Notes: generated by a model from the letters alone, not told the origin. Positions 17,393 through 25,634 are shown, numbered from the stretch's first letter. The stretch: 64,000 bases of DNA from Algibacter sp. (GCF_029245835.1 NZ_JAQWOO010000025.1:1-64000), one strand, 5' to 3'. Numbers and translations: made by a program.

Positions 17393-17800
17393 TTATTTAG
17401 CACATGTTATTATATAATACCCAAAACTTTTCATGTGCAATCCTGAAATTAACGCATAAAAAGTCCCTTTTAGTTGTATGAACTCTCTCGTTTTAAGGCT
17501 TTAGTTTTTAATGTTTTTTTTAGTGTAAACCCAATAATTGCAAAAGGCACATGTAATCCACAAGGCGCTACTTTAAACAAAGCATCTTCAATTTTAATTT
17601 TAGAAAAGCCTTGTTACTTCAATTTAGCACCTATGTATTCAATAGTTTCTGGTTTTTGTAATTTCCAATGATTACAAAGTTTCTGCAATCATAATGTTTT
17701 CCATAACCAAGATTAAAAGGTTCTTTTTTTTTAAAAAAGTATCAGCAACTACTTGTTTGCCTTTAGTAATTTCTAAACTTTCAATAATTATTGAAAGAAT
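17393..17800 (-). pseudogene. Decayed class I methyltransferase, C-terminal remnant
   Basis: Reading leftward, recognisable protein text continues through at least two frames and internal stops: KGKQVVADTF, then LGYGKHYDCRNFVIIGN, then KPETIEYIGAKLK (stop) QGFSKIKIEDALFK, VAPCGLHVPFAIIGFTLKK, KRESSYN (stop), and finally LISGLHMKSFGYYIITCAK with a stop at 17393-17395. This resembles the C-terminal third of a Bacteroidota SAM-dependent methyltransferase. No N-terminal SAM-binding part is found upstream, so the gene is truncated as well as frameshifted. The family call is tentative; the fact of decay is secure. Confidence 0.6.
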
Positions 17801-17918
17801 AATAAATTTTTTTTAATTTCTATTGATTTGGTATTCTTGGTTTTATTTAAATTGAAATTAGTTATCATTATTTTTGGAAACTTATATTGTAAAATAATAG
17901 AAGTTAGTCTAAGAGCAG

Positions 17919-17926
17919 TAATTTTG
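17919..17926 (+). promoter_or_regulatory. Candidate -7 element TAATTTTG for the kinase/regulator pair
   Basis: Match to TAnnTTTG, 45 bases before the kinase start at 17972. It is the only convincing -7 octamer in the bases immediately upstream of the kinase. No TTG is found at 19 bases upstream. Confidence 0.4.
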
Positions 17927-17971
17927 TGTGCAGATAAATAAGAAAATTAGTTTTAGTTTAAAGAGTTTTTT

Positions 17972-19627
17972 ATGAATATAAAAACATTAATATTGATAAT
18001 AATTAATAGTTTAATCGCATTAGTGGTTGCTGTATTATCTTTTTCTTTCTATAAGCAGTTTTCAAAAGTTTTAAACGATCGTATTTTACTGCAATTGAAT
18101 TCCATAAAAACACTCAAACAAATTCAAGTTGAAAATTTAATAAAGTCTGAATGGAAGTTGTTTTTAGCTTCAGAATCACAATATCAAAATTTTGATGATA
18201 CTACATTTATGCTTTCAGAAAGCATCAAAAATCTTGAAGGCGTTTACGATTTTACATCCAATCATGTTAAGAAAGAAACCTCAATAGGTTTTGTTTCTAA
18301 TTCTGAAAAAGGAACTAAGGTTAAGGTGTTAGACTATAATAAAATAAAGAAAATACTTCTTGAACGCACAGGAATGGGTAATAGTGGGGAATCCTACTTA
18401 GTAGGACACGATTACCGAATGCGGTCTCAATCTCGTTTTTTTCCAGATAAAACACCATACACTATGTTGGTTAAAACTGAGGGCGTAACTAATGCGTTGA
18501 AAGGAATAAATGGTAGAGGTGCCTTTGCGGATTACAGAGGTATAGATGTATATAGTGTATATAGTCTTATTGAGGTTTCAAACCTTAAGTTGGTTATTCT
18601 TTCTGAAATAGATGTAAGTGAGGTTGTAATTCCATTAAAAAACCTAAAGTCTAGGCTCATAGGCTTAACTGTTGCCATATTTCTAGTTGCAGTTATACTA
18701 TCCCTTTTCCTTACAAGAATTATAACCAACCCTATTAGAAATATGCAAAAAAGCCTTAGGATTATGGCAGAAGGGGATTATAATCAAAGTAATGAATTTA
18801 TAAAAAATTCTAATGAAATAAAGGAAATGTTTGATGCTCTAGCTAATTTGAAAGCATCTTTACAGGGGGCTGTGAAATTCTCTGATGATATTGGTAAAAT
18901 GAATTTAAATACCAATTATAAACCAAAAAGTTCTAATGATCTCTTAGGGAAAAGCCTAATAGCCATGAGAGATAAACTTATAGAGTTTAGAAACAACGAA
19001 GAAAATAGTAGAATAATCGCAAAACGAATGTTGGTTGACGGTTTGGAAAACGAAAGAAGGCGACTCTCTCGAGAGCTTCATGACGGCGTTGGTCCATATT
19101 TAACATCCTTGAAACACTATATTGAAAATAGGGTTGAAAATGAAAAGAAGAAAACAGAAATGAAAAGAATAGTAGATGATACTATCTCTGAAATCAGACT
19201 GATGTCAAATGCATTAATGCCTTCTTCAATAGACGATTTTGGTATCGGAGCTACGTTAACAAACTTTGTAGAAAGTTTAAAAAAATCAACAGCAGTAAAT
19301 GTTGAATATGAAGATTTAACTAAACACGAACAAACTAATATAACAAATCATCAAGGTATTAACCTTTTTAGAATAAGCCAAGAGTTAATAAATAATTCAT
19401 TAAAACATTCTAAGGCAAAAAATATTAGAATTACGCTATCAGAATTTGATGAATTTATATCACTTTTTTATTTTGATGATGGTATTGGTTTTGATAAAAA
19501 TAATGTGAAATTAGGTTCGGGAATTATTAATATTAAAGAGCGTGTAGAAATTTGCAATGGTAAAATTGATATAAACTCTACAACTGGAAATACAACTTTT
19601 GAAATTGAACTACCTGTAGAATTATGA
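17972..19627 (+). CDS. Membrane sensor histidine kinase (Cache-like sensor, HAMP, HisKA_3)
   Basis: Sensor of a NarL/FixJ-type two-component pair, 551 residues. A membrane segment lies at residues 5-27, a periplasmic sensor with Cache-like text (LVGHDYRMRSQSRF) at about 30-225, and a second membrane segment at about 228-248. A HAMP linker follows (NPIRNMQKSLRIMAEGDY), then HisKA_3 with ENERRRLSRELHDGVGP (phospho-His near 370), and an HATPase domain to the end (HSKAKNIRI, DDGIGF, GSGIINIKERV). The stop overlaps the regulator start by 4 bases (ATGA). The signal sensed is unknown. Confidence 0.92.
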   Translation: MNIKTLILIIINSLIALVVAVLSFSFYKQFSKVLNDRILLQLNSIKTLKQIQVENLIKSEWKLFLASESQYQNFDDTTFMLSESIKNLEGVYDFTSNHVKKETSIGFVSNSEKGTKVKVLDYNKIKKILLERTGMGNSGESYLVGHDYRMRSQSRFFPDKTPYTMLVKTEGVTNALKGINGRGAFADYRGIDVYSVYSLIEVSNLKLVILSEIDVSEVVIPLKNLKSRLIGLTVAIFLVAVILSLFLTRIITNPIRNMQKSLRIMAEGDYNQSNEFIKNSNEIKEMFDALANLKASLQGAVKFSDDIGKMNLNTNYKPKSSNDLLGKSLIAMRDKLIEFRNNEENSRIIAKRMLVDGLENERRRLSRELHDGVGPYLTSLKHYIENRVENEKKKTEMKRIVDDTISEIRLMSNALMPSSIDDFGIGATLTNFVESLKKSTAVNVEYEDLTKHEQTNITNHQGINLFRISQELINNSLKHSKAKNIRITLSEFDEFISLFYFDDGIGFDKNNVKLGSGIINIKERVEICNGKIDINSTTGNTTFEIELPVEL

Positions 19628-20256
19628 ATAAAATTAAATTAGTAATAGCAGACGATCATGACCTTTTTCGAAAAGGATTATCGGAATTACTTAAAAAGCA
19701 TGACGATATTAAAATAGTTAAAAGTGTTGCCGATGGTAGTGAATTTATGAAGTTTATAACTAGTGAGTTAGAAGCAGATATTGTCCTTTTAGACATTACT
19801 ATGCCAAATATGGATGGCTTTCAAGTTTTAAAAGAAATGAAAACTTTAAACTCTAACATAAAGCCTATTGTGATTTCTATGCATAGCGATGGTAACTATA
19901 TAGCTAAATGCGCTAAAGATGGTGCTTATGGCTACTTATTAAAAAATACAGATGAAGATGAATTAACTCTAGCTATTAGAACCGTACATAGAGGAAAAAA
20001 ATACTTTAGTGCTGAAATTTCTGAGAAAATGATAAACTTTATGTCAACCCAAAGTGTTAGTGAAAATATTTTATCAAATAAGGAAACAGAAGTTTTAGGA
20101 TTAATTTCGGAAGGATTAACAATAAAAGAGATTGCTGCTAAACTATTTGTAAGTTCTCGAACTATAGAAACCCACCGTGCAAATATTTTAAAAAAATTAG
20201 AAGTAAAAAACACTGCTGAACTCATAAAAAAAGCAGCTAAAATAAATTTGATATAA
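19624..20256 (+). CDS. NarL/FixJ-family response regulator
   Basis: Cytosolic transcription factor of 210 residues. The receiver domain has the acidic pair in ADDHDLF, phospho-acceptor Asp56 in VLLDITMPNMDG, and the conserved Lys in LLKNTDEDE. The LuxR-type helix-turn-helix is at about 148-205 (SNKETEVLGLISEGLTIKEI, then SSRTIETHRANILKKLEV). It is translationally coupled to the kinase. A secreted mini-protein gene follows after 114 bases and could be a target (inference from position only). Confidence 0.94.
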   Translation: MNKIKLVIADDHDLFRKGLSELLKKHDDIKIVKSVADGSEFMKFITSELEADIVLLDITMPNMDGFQVLKEMKTLNSNIKPIVISMHSDGNYIAKCAKDGAYGYLLKNTDEDELTLAIRTVHRGKKYFSAEISEKMINFMSTQSVSENILSNKETEVLGLISEGLTIKEIAAKLFVSSRTIETHRANILKKLEVKNTAELIKKAAKINLI

Positions 20257-20338
20257 TACATTAAAAATAACTCCATCCGTATAAATACGGATAAAAAATG
20301 GGTAGATTCACATAATCCTAAAAACCTATAAACGTGTG

Positions 20339-20346
20339 TAATTTTG
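20339..20346 (+). promoter_or_regulatory. Candidate -7 element TAATTTTG for the triple-repeat protein
   Basis: Match to TAnnTTTG, 24 bases before the start at 20371. No TTG at the expected distance. Suggests the gene has its own promoter rather than only reading through from the response regulator. Confidence 0.4.
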
Positions 20347-20370
20347 TCATGAACCATAAACATAATAGTC

Positions 20371-20694
20371 ATGAAAAAAGTAGCATTAATTTTAGGATTT
20401 TTAGTAGTGTCTTTTGGTGCATTTACGCAAAAGGAAAGTGATTTAAAGAGAAGTGATTTACAAGGACCAGCATATAAAAACTATAAGCCTTGGAAACATA
20501 AAACGACACCAACTCTAATATATTCAAATAATAAGAAAGCATCACTTACAGGACCAGCCTATAAAAATTATAAACCGTGGAAAGATACTTCAAAAGTAGA
20601 AGCGGTTGTAGTGAATACTAGTGGTCATGAAAGGCAAAAGTTAACAGGACCAGCATACAAAAATTACAAGCCTTGGATAAAAAAGGCAAAATAG
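20371..20694 (+). CDS. Secreted mini-protein with three GPAYKNYKPW repeats
   Basis: Protein of 107 residues. A signal peptide covers about residues 1-19 (ending GAFTQ). The mature part carries the decapeptide GPAYKNYKPW three times, at residues 32-41, 61-70 and 93-102, each preceded by L(Q/T) and separated by unrelated polar linkers. The codons differ between copies at silent positions (AAC/AAT, TAT/TAC, CCT/CCG), so the repeat is conserved as protein, not as DNA. I do not recognise a named family. The basic, aromatic composition would suit binding to surface glycan, peptidoglycan or another protein, but no function is assigned. It follows the two-component pair. Confidence 0.85.
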   Translation: MKKVALILGFLVVSFGAFTQKESDLKRSDLQGPAYKNYKPWKHKTTPTLIYSNNKKASLTGPAYKNYKPWKDTSKVEAVVVNTSGHERQKLTGPAYKNYKPWIKKAK

Positions 20695-20705
20695 GAATGG
20701 TTCGA

Positions 20706-20761
20706 TAAGCAACATGTATCTGAAAAATGTAATACTCCAATACATTAGTTCGTGTTGCTTA
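20706..20761 (+). other. Structured 3' region after the triple-repeat gene
   Basis: Outer arms TAAGCAACA (20706-20714) and TGTTGCTTA (20753-20761) are perfectly complementary over 9 bases. Inside, AATGTA (20726-20731) pairs with TACATT (20741-20746). It begins 11 bases after the stop and ends 14 bases before the terminator, so it would form a two-stem 3' UTR or a processed small RNA. Confidence 0.5.
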
Positions 20762-20775
20762 CACTTACTAAATTC

Positions 20776-20816
20776 AAAAGCATTTGAAATTATATTAATT
20801 TCAAATGCTTTTTTTG
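20776..20816 (+). terminator. Rho-independent terminator
   Basis: A perfect 17-base stem (AAAAGCATTTGAAATTA against its complement at 20796-20812) with a TAT loop, followed by further T. It ends the transcript of the triple-repeat gene. Confidence 0.88.
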
Positions 20817-20883
20817 TAATAATTGAGTCTTCCAATTAAATTTAAAGTGTTCACAAATTTATTTTCACTTAAAACCTCATAAC

Positions 20884-21475
20884 ATGACATTTTATAACAA
20901 AATAAAGTGGGTTCTTGGAATTTCAATGATTTTTATTTTAATACTTAGCACCAACCTAATTGATAGAAACAGTTTTGTTCGCATGAAAGACTCTGTTGTT
21001 ACCATATATGAAGATAGAATAATCGCAAACGACTTAATATTTGAAATGTCAAAATCAGTTCATGAAAAGGAAATTGCAGTGGCGCTCTTAGATTCTGTTT
21101 TTTTTTTATCAGTCAAATTTAAAAGTTAATGATGATATTCAAAACCTTGTTTTGAGGTTTGAGTCAACTAAATTAACATCTGAAGAAAGTAGAATTTTTG
21201 ATGAATTAAAAGGGAACATACAATCTCTAATTAATGCAGAAGATATATTTATAGATTCAGATTTCGTCAATAAGAATAAAGTTGTTAAGTATATTTCTAA
21301 AATTAAATATAACCTTAGTGGCTTATCTAAAGTTCAACTTAACGAAGGTAGAAAACAAATGTCAATAAGTAAGCAAGCTATTGATACAGTTGAATTATTT
21401 ACTCAAATAGAGATTTATTTTTTAGTATTTTTAGCCCTAATCATTCAAATTATTGTAATGTATAATCCTAAGTAA
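20884..21475 (+). pseudogene. Four-helix-bundle (MCP-type) membrane sensor protein, frameshifted
   Basis: Two adjacent frames, 20884-21129 and 21152-21475, make one protein if one T is removed from the ten-T run at 21098-21107. The reading then passes from LLDSVFF to YQSNLKVNDDIQNLVLRFES. The restored product has 196 residues: a membrane segment at 8-27, a long helical periplasmic region, and a second membrane segment at the C-terminus (YFLVFLALIIQIIVM). This matches short '4HB_MCP' proteins of Flavobacteriaceae that carry the sensor part of a chemoreceptor without signalling domains. It could be a true pseudogene, a phase-variable gene or a read error. Confidence 0.8.
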
Positions 21476-21581
21476 AATCTTAGTTTTTTTATAAGTGTTT
21501 GCTTTTTTGTAAAACCAAGTATTATTAATTACTTACTGCTACCATAATTAATTTATAATGAAAAAAAATCTTATTGTGTTC

Positions 21582-23621
21582 TTATTTAATTAGTCCCGCC
21601 CGTTTCAACAAAGCCTCAGGCTTAGGTTCTTGTCCTCTAAAACGTTTGTAAAGAACCATTGGGTTTTCAGTTCCGCCTTGGCTCAATACATGATTCTTAA
21701 ATTTATTAGCTACTGTTTTATTGAAAATGCCTTTTTCTTTAAAATATTCAAAAGCATCAGCATCTAGAACTTCAGCCCATTTATAGCTGTAATAGCCAGA
21801 AGAATAACCGCCTTGAAAAATATGAGAAAATGATGTACTCATGCAAGTTTCTTTAGTTTCAGGATATAACGATGTGTTTTTGAACATGTCCGTTTCAAAA
21901 GCTTTAACATCTGTTATTGTCTCTGGCGATTCGCCAGCGTGCCAACTCATGTCTAGTAAGCCAAAACTCAATTGACGTAAGGTTTGCATCCCTTCGTGGA
22001 AAGTAGCAGATTCTTTTATTTTTTCAACCAAATCCATAGGAATCACTTCCCCAGTTTCATAATGAGTTGCAAACAACTCTAAAGCTTCTTTTTCGAAACA
22101 CCAGTTTTCCATAACCTGACTTGGCAACTCTACAAAATCCCAAAATACGCTTGTTCCCGATAAACTAGGGTAGGTGGTGTTTGCCAACATACCGTGTAAT
22201 GCATGTCCGAATTCATGAAACAAGGTCGTAACTTCATTAAAAGTTAGCAGTGAAGGTTTACTTTTTGTGGGTTTCGTGAAGTTGCAAACTATTGAGATGT
22301 GTGGTCTGCTATTTTCTCCGTTTTTAATGTATTGCGGTTTGTAAGAGGTCATCCACGCGCCATTACGTTTTCCTGATCTTGGGAAAAAATCCGCATAAAA
22401 TATAGATACTAGATTGCCTTTGTTATCAGTAACTTTATAAGTTAAAACATCTTCATGGTATTTATCAATCGTATCAATTTCTTCAAAATTTAAATCGAAT
22501 AACTTATTAGCAATGGTAAACGCACCATTAATAACATTTTCTAATTTGAAATATGGTTTTAACTTTTCATCATCTAAACTGAATAATTTTTGTTTTAATT
22601 TTTCAGAATAATACGCACCATCCCATTTTTGAAGCTGATCTATATTATCTAAATCCTTTGCAAATTTTTCAAGGTTTTTAAATTCACGTTCTGCTGCAGG
22701 TTTTGCTTTTTTTAGTAAATCATTAGAAAACTTAAGAACCGTTTCGGGTGTTTCTGCCATACGCTCTTCTAAAACAAAATGTGCATGGGTTTTATAACCT
22801 AATAAGTTAGCGCGGTCGTGTCTTAATTTTACAATGTCCAATACAATGTCTTGATTATCTAACTCATCACCTTTGAAAGATTTACTGCCTGCCGCAAGAG
22901 ATATTTTTTTTCGTAACTCACGATTGTCAGCATAAGTCATGAATGGAATATAGCTTGGATAATCTAAAGTTATTAACCAACCTAATTTATCTTTTGATTC
23001 AGCAAGTTGTTTAGCGGCTTCAATAGCGCCATCTGGAAGTCCAGATAGGTCTGCTTCATCAGTAATTAGCATTTCGAATTTGTTTGTTTCGGCTAATACG
23101 TTTTCGCCAAATTTTAATTTTAGTTTGCTTAATTTTTTATCAATTGCTCTAAGCTGTGTTTTCTTATCTTCTGCTAAATTAGCACCGTTTCTTGAAAAAC
23201 TTTTATACTTTTTATCTAATAATGTGATTTGTTCTGTAGTTAAATCTAATTCAGATTTAGACTCATAAACAGCTTTAACACGTTTAAATAAATTTTCATT
23301 TAAAGTAATATCATTACTAAATTCTGATAATAGTGGTGAAACTTCTTGAGCTATCTTTTGAATATCGGCATTAGTTTCAGCAGAATTTAAATTGAAAAAA
23401 ATACTAGAAATTCTATCGAGTTGTTCTCCAGAAAAATCTAAAGCTTCGATGGTGTTTTCAAAAGATGGGTTTTCAGGGTTTTCAACAATAGCATCTATCT
23501 CCTTTTTGGCCATCTTTATGGCTTCCTTAATTGTTGGTAAATAATCTTTAGTTTGAATTATTCTGAAAGGAGGTGTATTATATTTGGTATTAAATGGGGT
23601 TTTTAATGTTTTTTTTATCAT
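21582..23621 (-). CDS. M3-family oligopeptidase / peptidyl-dipeptidase
   Basis: Zinc peptidase of the thimet-oligopeptidase clan, 679 residues. The zinc motif is TLFHEFGHALHG (HExxH, near residue 458), with the third ligand Glu in FWDFVELPSQVMENW. The C-terminal region YSYKWAEVLDADAFEYF is characteristic. There is no signal peptide, so it should act in the cytosol, degrading short peptides. It resembles Dcp and oligopeptidase A, and the exact one cannot be decided by eye. A perfect 12-base-arm palindrome lies 26 bases upstream of its start. Confidence 0.93.
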   Translation of the reverse strand: MIKKTLKTPFNTKYNTPPFRIIQTKDYLPTIKEAIKMAKKEIDAIVENPENPSFENTIEALDFSGEQLDRISSIFFNLNSAETNADIQKIAQEVSPLLSEFSNDITLNENLFKRVKAVYESKSELDLTTEQITLLDKKYKSFSRNGANLAEDKKTQLRAIDKKLSKLKLKFGENVLAETNKFEMLITDEADLSGLPDGAIEAAKQLAESKDKLGWLITLDYPSYIPFMTYADNRELRKKISLAAGSKSFKGDELDNQDIVLDIVKLRHDRANLLGYKTHAHFVLEERMAETPETVLKFSNDLLKKAKPAAEREFKNLEKFAKDLDNIDQLQKWDGAYYSEKLKQKLFSLDDEKLKPYFKLENVINGAFTIANKLFDLNFEEIDTIDKYHEDVLTYKVTDNKGNLVSIFYADFFPRSGKRNGAWMTSYKPQYIKNGENSRPHISIVCNFTKPTKSKPSLLTFNEVTTLFHEFGHALHGMLANTTYPSLSGTSVFWDFVELPSQVMENWCFEKEALELFATHYETGEVIPMDLVEKIKESATFHEGMQTLRQLSFGLLDMSWHAGESPETITDVKAFETDMFKNTSLYPETKETCMSTSFSHIFQGGYSSGYYSYKWAEVLDADAFEYFKEKGIFNKTVANKFKNHVLSQGGTENPMVLYKRFRGQEPKPEALLKRAGLIK

Positions 23622-23646
23622 TTCTTCAAATAATATGTTAAAGATT

Positions 23647-23674
23647 AAATTTACTATGTATGCATAGTAAATTT
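23647..23674. promoter_or_regulatory. Perfect palindrome upstream of the M3 peptidase gene
   Basis: Arms AAATTTACTATG and CATAGTAAATTT (12 bases each) flank TATG. The centre is 40 bases from the peptidase start codon. This is a good candidate for an operator of a dimeric regulator. A TATTTTTG octamer (23678-23685) on the + strand directly abuts it. Confidence 0.5.
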
Positions 23675-23740
23675 TTATATTTTTGTGCTCGATAATACTA
23701 AGAGTGACTAACTCAAGAGAATTATTTGTTAATAGCTGAA

Positions 23741-23769
23741 AAGCCCTGAATAACTTCGGGGCTTTTTTT
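23741..23769. terminator. Bidirectional terminator after purE
   Basis: AAGCCCTGAA pairs with TTCGGGGCTT (one T-G wobble) on a TAAC loop, with seven T on the + strand and four T on the minus strand. It touches the purE stop codon. It would end purE leftward, and equally any rightward transcript from the 23.68-kb region. Confidence 0.8.
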
Positions 23770-24250
23770 ATTTTAAATCTTTAGCAGATTCGTTTACTTT
23801 AATTTTCAGTCCTTCTTTATAAGCTATAACTTTATCAAGCACACATGTGTCGCTTGTAGCTATAATTTGAGCGGCTAAAATCCCTGCGTTTTTTGCGCCA
23901 TTTAGAGCAACAGTTGCTACAGGCACGCCTCCTGGCATTTGAAGAATTGATAAAACAGAATCCCAACCATCTATAGAGTTACTGCTTTTTACAGGAACGC
24001 CTATTACTGGAAGCGGTGATAAAGACGCAATCATCCCAGGTAAATGAGCCGCACCACCAGCACCAGCAATAATTACAGAAAAACCTCTGGTGTGGGCATT
24101 TTTGCCGTAATCAAATAATTTTTCGGGTGTGCGATGTGCTGAAACAATATCTACTTCAACTTCAATATCAAAACCTTTTAAGATGTCTATAGCATCTTGC
24201 ATTACTGGAAGGTCGCTTTTACTTCCCATTATAACTCCTACTTTACTCAT
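23768..24250 (-). CDS. purE: N5-carboxyaminoimidazole ribonucleotide mutase
   Basis: Converts N5-CAIR to CAIR in purine synthesis, taking over from PurK. The N-terminus VGVIMGSKSDLPVM and the text VSAHRTPEKLFDY, IAGAGGAAHLPGM and GVPVKSS are diagnostic of class I PurE. I place the start at 24250 (MSKVGVIMGS, 160 residues), not at the upstream Met at 24304. The extra 18 residues would be encoded by a short intergenic repeat and do not belong to the family. It lies downstream of purK in one leftward unit, separated by 92 bases that contain two copies of that repeat. Confidence 0.96.
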   Translation of the reverse strand: MSKVGVIMGSKSDLPVMQDAIDILKGFDIEVEVDIVSAHRTPEKLFDYGKNAHTRGFSVIIAGAGGAAHLPGMIASLSPLPVIGVPVKSSNSIDGWDSVLSILQMPGGVPVATVALNGAKNAGILAAQIIATSDTCVLDKVIAYKEGLKIKVNESAKDLK

Positions 24251-24266
24251 AAAATTTAATTTTCTG

Positions 24267-24292
24267 TTAGGTCGAGCGCAGTCGAGACCTAA
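24267..24292. repeat. Short palindromic repeat between purK and purE (copy 1)
   Basis: TTAGGTC and GACCTAA arms enclose GAGCGCAGTCGA. A related core, CTCGATTGCGCTCG, recurs about 50 bases on, in opposite orientation. Motifs of the GTCTCGACTGCGCTCGAC kind are familiar as scattered intergenic repeats in flavobacteria. Confidence 0.6.
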
Positions 24293-24317
24293 ATTCAAAA
24301 ACATAAATATTTAAAGA

Positions 24318-24341
24318 CCCCTCGATTGCGCTCGCGGAGAC
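24318..24341. repeat. Short palindromic repeat between purK and purE (copy 2)
   Basis: CCCTCGATTGCGCTCGCGGAG, an inverted and diverged version of the element at 24267. It lies immediately after the purK stop codon. Confidence 0.5.
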
Positions 24342-24342
24342 A

Positions 24343-25500
24343 TTATTCGCTTATAACTTTAATACTTTTCTTTACTTCTTCAGCAATACGCCTTGCTTCA
24401 TTTAAATCTTCATTTACGATGGTTACATGCCCCATTTTTCTAAACGGACGCGTTTGTTTTTTACCGTATATATGAGGTGTAACACCATCCATTTTCATAA
24501 TGTTTTCAATGTTTTCATAAAGGACGTTTCCGGTGTAACCTTCAGCACCAACTAAATTTACCATAACGCCACCAACTTTATTATCCGTTCTGCCTAAAGG
24601 TAAATCTAAGATAGCTCTAATGTGTTGTTCAAATTGAGAGGTATAGCTCGCTTCAATAGTTTGATGACCAGAATTATGAGGTCTTGGAGCAACTTCGTTT
24701 ACTAAAATTTCATCTTCTTTTGTTTGAAACATTTCAACTGCTAATAAACCAACATGATTAAATGCTTTAGATACCTTCAATGCAACTTCCTCAGCTTTTT
24801 TTGCGACATCATCAGAAATTCTAGCAGGACAAATTACATATTCTACTTGGTTCGCTTCAGGATGAAATTCCATTTCTACAACAGGATACGTTTTTGTTTC
24901 ACCAGATACGCTTCTTGCCACAATAACAGCTAATTCATTTTTAAAAGGAATTAAATCTTCAGCAATACATTCACCTGCTGGTAAGCCTTCTAAGTCTGAT
25001 AGTTTTCTAACCACTTTTACACCATTACCATCATAACCAAATTGTGCAGCTTTCCAAACAAATGGAAATTCTAAACCACCATTACCAATAGCGTCTTCAA
25101 TCTCTGATAAATAAGCAAATCGAGTAAAATCAGAGGTGGGAATATTGTTATCACGATAAAACAATTTTTGTTTCGCTTTATTTTGAATTCTTCGTAGTGT
25201 TTTGGAAGCAGGATATACTTTGACACCTTCTTTTTCAAGAGCTTCTAAAGCATCAACATTAACGTTTTCAATTTCAATTGTTAACACATCAACGTGTTTC
25301 CCAAAATTGTAAACGGCATCAAAATCCATTAAGTCTCCTAAATGAAATTCATTGCTCGCTATTTTACAAGGTGCTTCATCACTAGCATCTAAAACCGAAG
25401 TATAGATGTCAAACTTTCTAGTATTATAAAGTAGCATTTTACCTAATTGACCACCACCAAGAATACCAAGTTTAAAATTTGAAGAAAAATAGTTTGTCAT
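24343..25500 (-). CDS. purK: N5-carboxyaminoimidazole ribonucleotide synthase
   Basis: ATP-grasp enzyme that carboxylates AIR to N5-CAIR with bicarbonate and ATP. The N-terminal text KLGILGGGQLGKMLLYN is the pre-ATP-grasp Rossmann motif. The ATP-grasp region includes FPFVWKAAQFGYDGNGV and EDLIPFKNELAVIVAR, and the metal site is ILVNEVAPRPHNSGH. The 385 residues match the family. It precedes purE leftward and diverges from the hpt-adk fusion gene, so three purine functions share this locus. Confidence 0.96.
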   Translation of the reverse strand: MTNYFSSNFKLGILGGGQLGKMLLYNTRKFDIYTSVLDASDEAPCKIASNEFHLGDLMDFDAVYNFGKHVDVLTIEIENVNVDALEALEKEGVKVYPASKTLRRIQNKAKQKLFYRDNNIPTSDFTRFAYLSEIEDAIGNGGLEFPFVWKAAQFGYDGNGVKVVRKLSDLEGLPAGECIAEDLIPFKNELAVIVARSVSGETKTYPVVEMEFHPEANQVEYVICPARISDDVAKKAEEVALKVSKAFNHVGLLAVEMFQTKEDEILVNEVAPRPHNSGHQTIEASYTSQFEQHIRAILDLPLGRTDNKVGGVMVNLVGAEGYTGNVLYENIENIMKMDGVTPHIYGKKQTRPFRKMGHVTIVNEDLNEARRIAEEVKKSIKVISE

Positions 25501-25532
25501 GTTTTTAATGCTGATAATTTATTTAAGTTAAG

Positions 25533-25540
25533 CAAAAATA
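25533..25540 (-). promoter_or_regulatory. Candidate -7 element TATTTTTG for purK-purE
   Basis: Minus-strand TAnnTTTG match, 32 bases before the purK start. No TTG at 19 bases upstream. It shares the 134-base divergent region with the hpt-adk promoter. Confidence 0.45.
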
Positions 25541-25605
25541 CACTTAAATCTTAAAATAGTTCCTAAATCGCAAATCAAAAAATGGGTATTACTTAATCTA
25601 TTGAT

Positions 25606-25613
25606 TATCTTTG
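25606..25613 (+). promoter_or_regulatory. Candidate -7 element TATCTTTG for hpt-adk
   Basis: TAnnTTTG match ending 21 bases before the GTG start of the fusion gene. No clear -33 TTG. Confidence 0.45.
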
Positions 25614-25634
25614 CTCTTTTAATTTTTATTACCT

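Noticed and set aside
17474-17671. Plus-strand frame of 65 codons in the sigma-kinase gap
   Set aside because: It is the antisense shadow of the methyltransferase remnant, whose minus-strand text is recognisable.
20464-20676. Three similar 31-base units that could suggest a CRISPR-like array
   Set aside because: They differ at silent codon positions, are spaced 87 and 96 bases apart, and encode the GPAYKNYKPW peptide in one frame.
20641-20835. Minus-strand frame of 64 codons over the triple-repeat gene end
   Set aside because: It runs through the terminator hairpin and the structured 3' region; no protein features.
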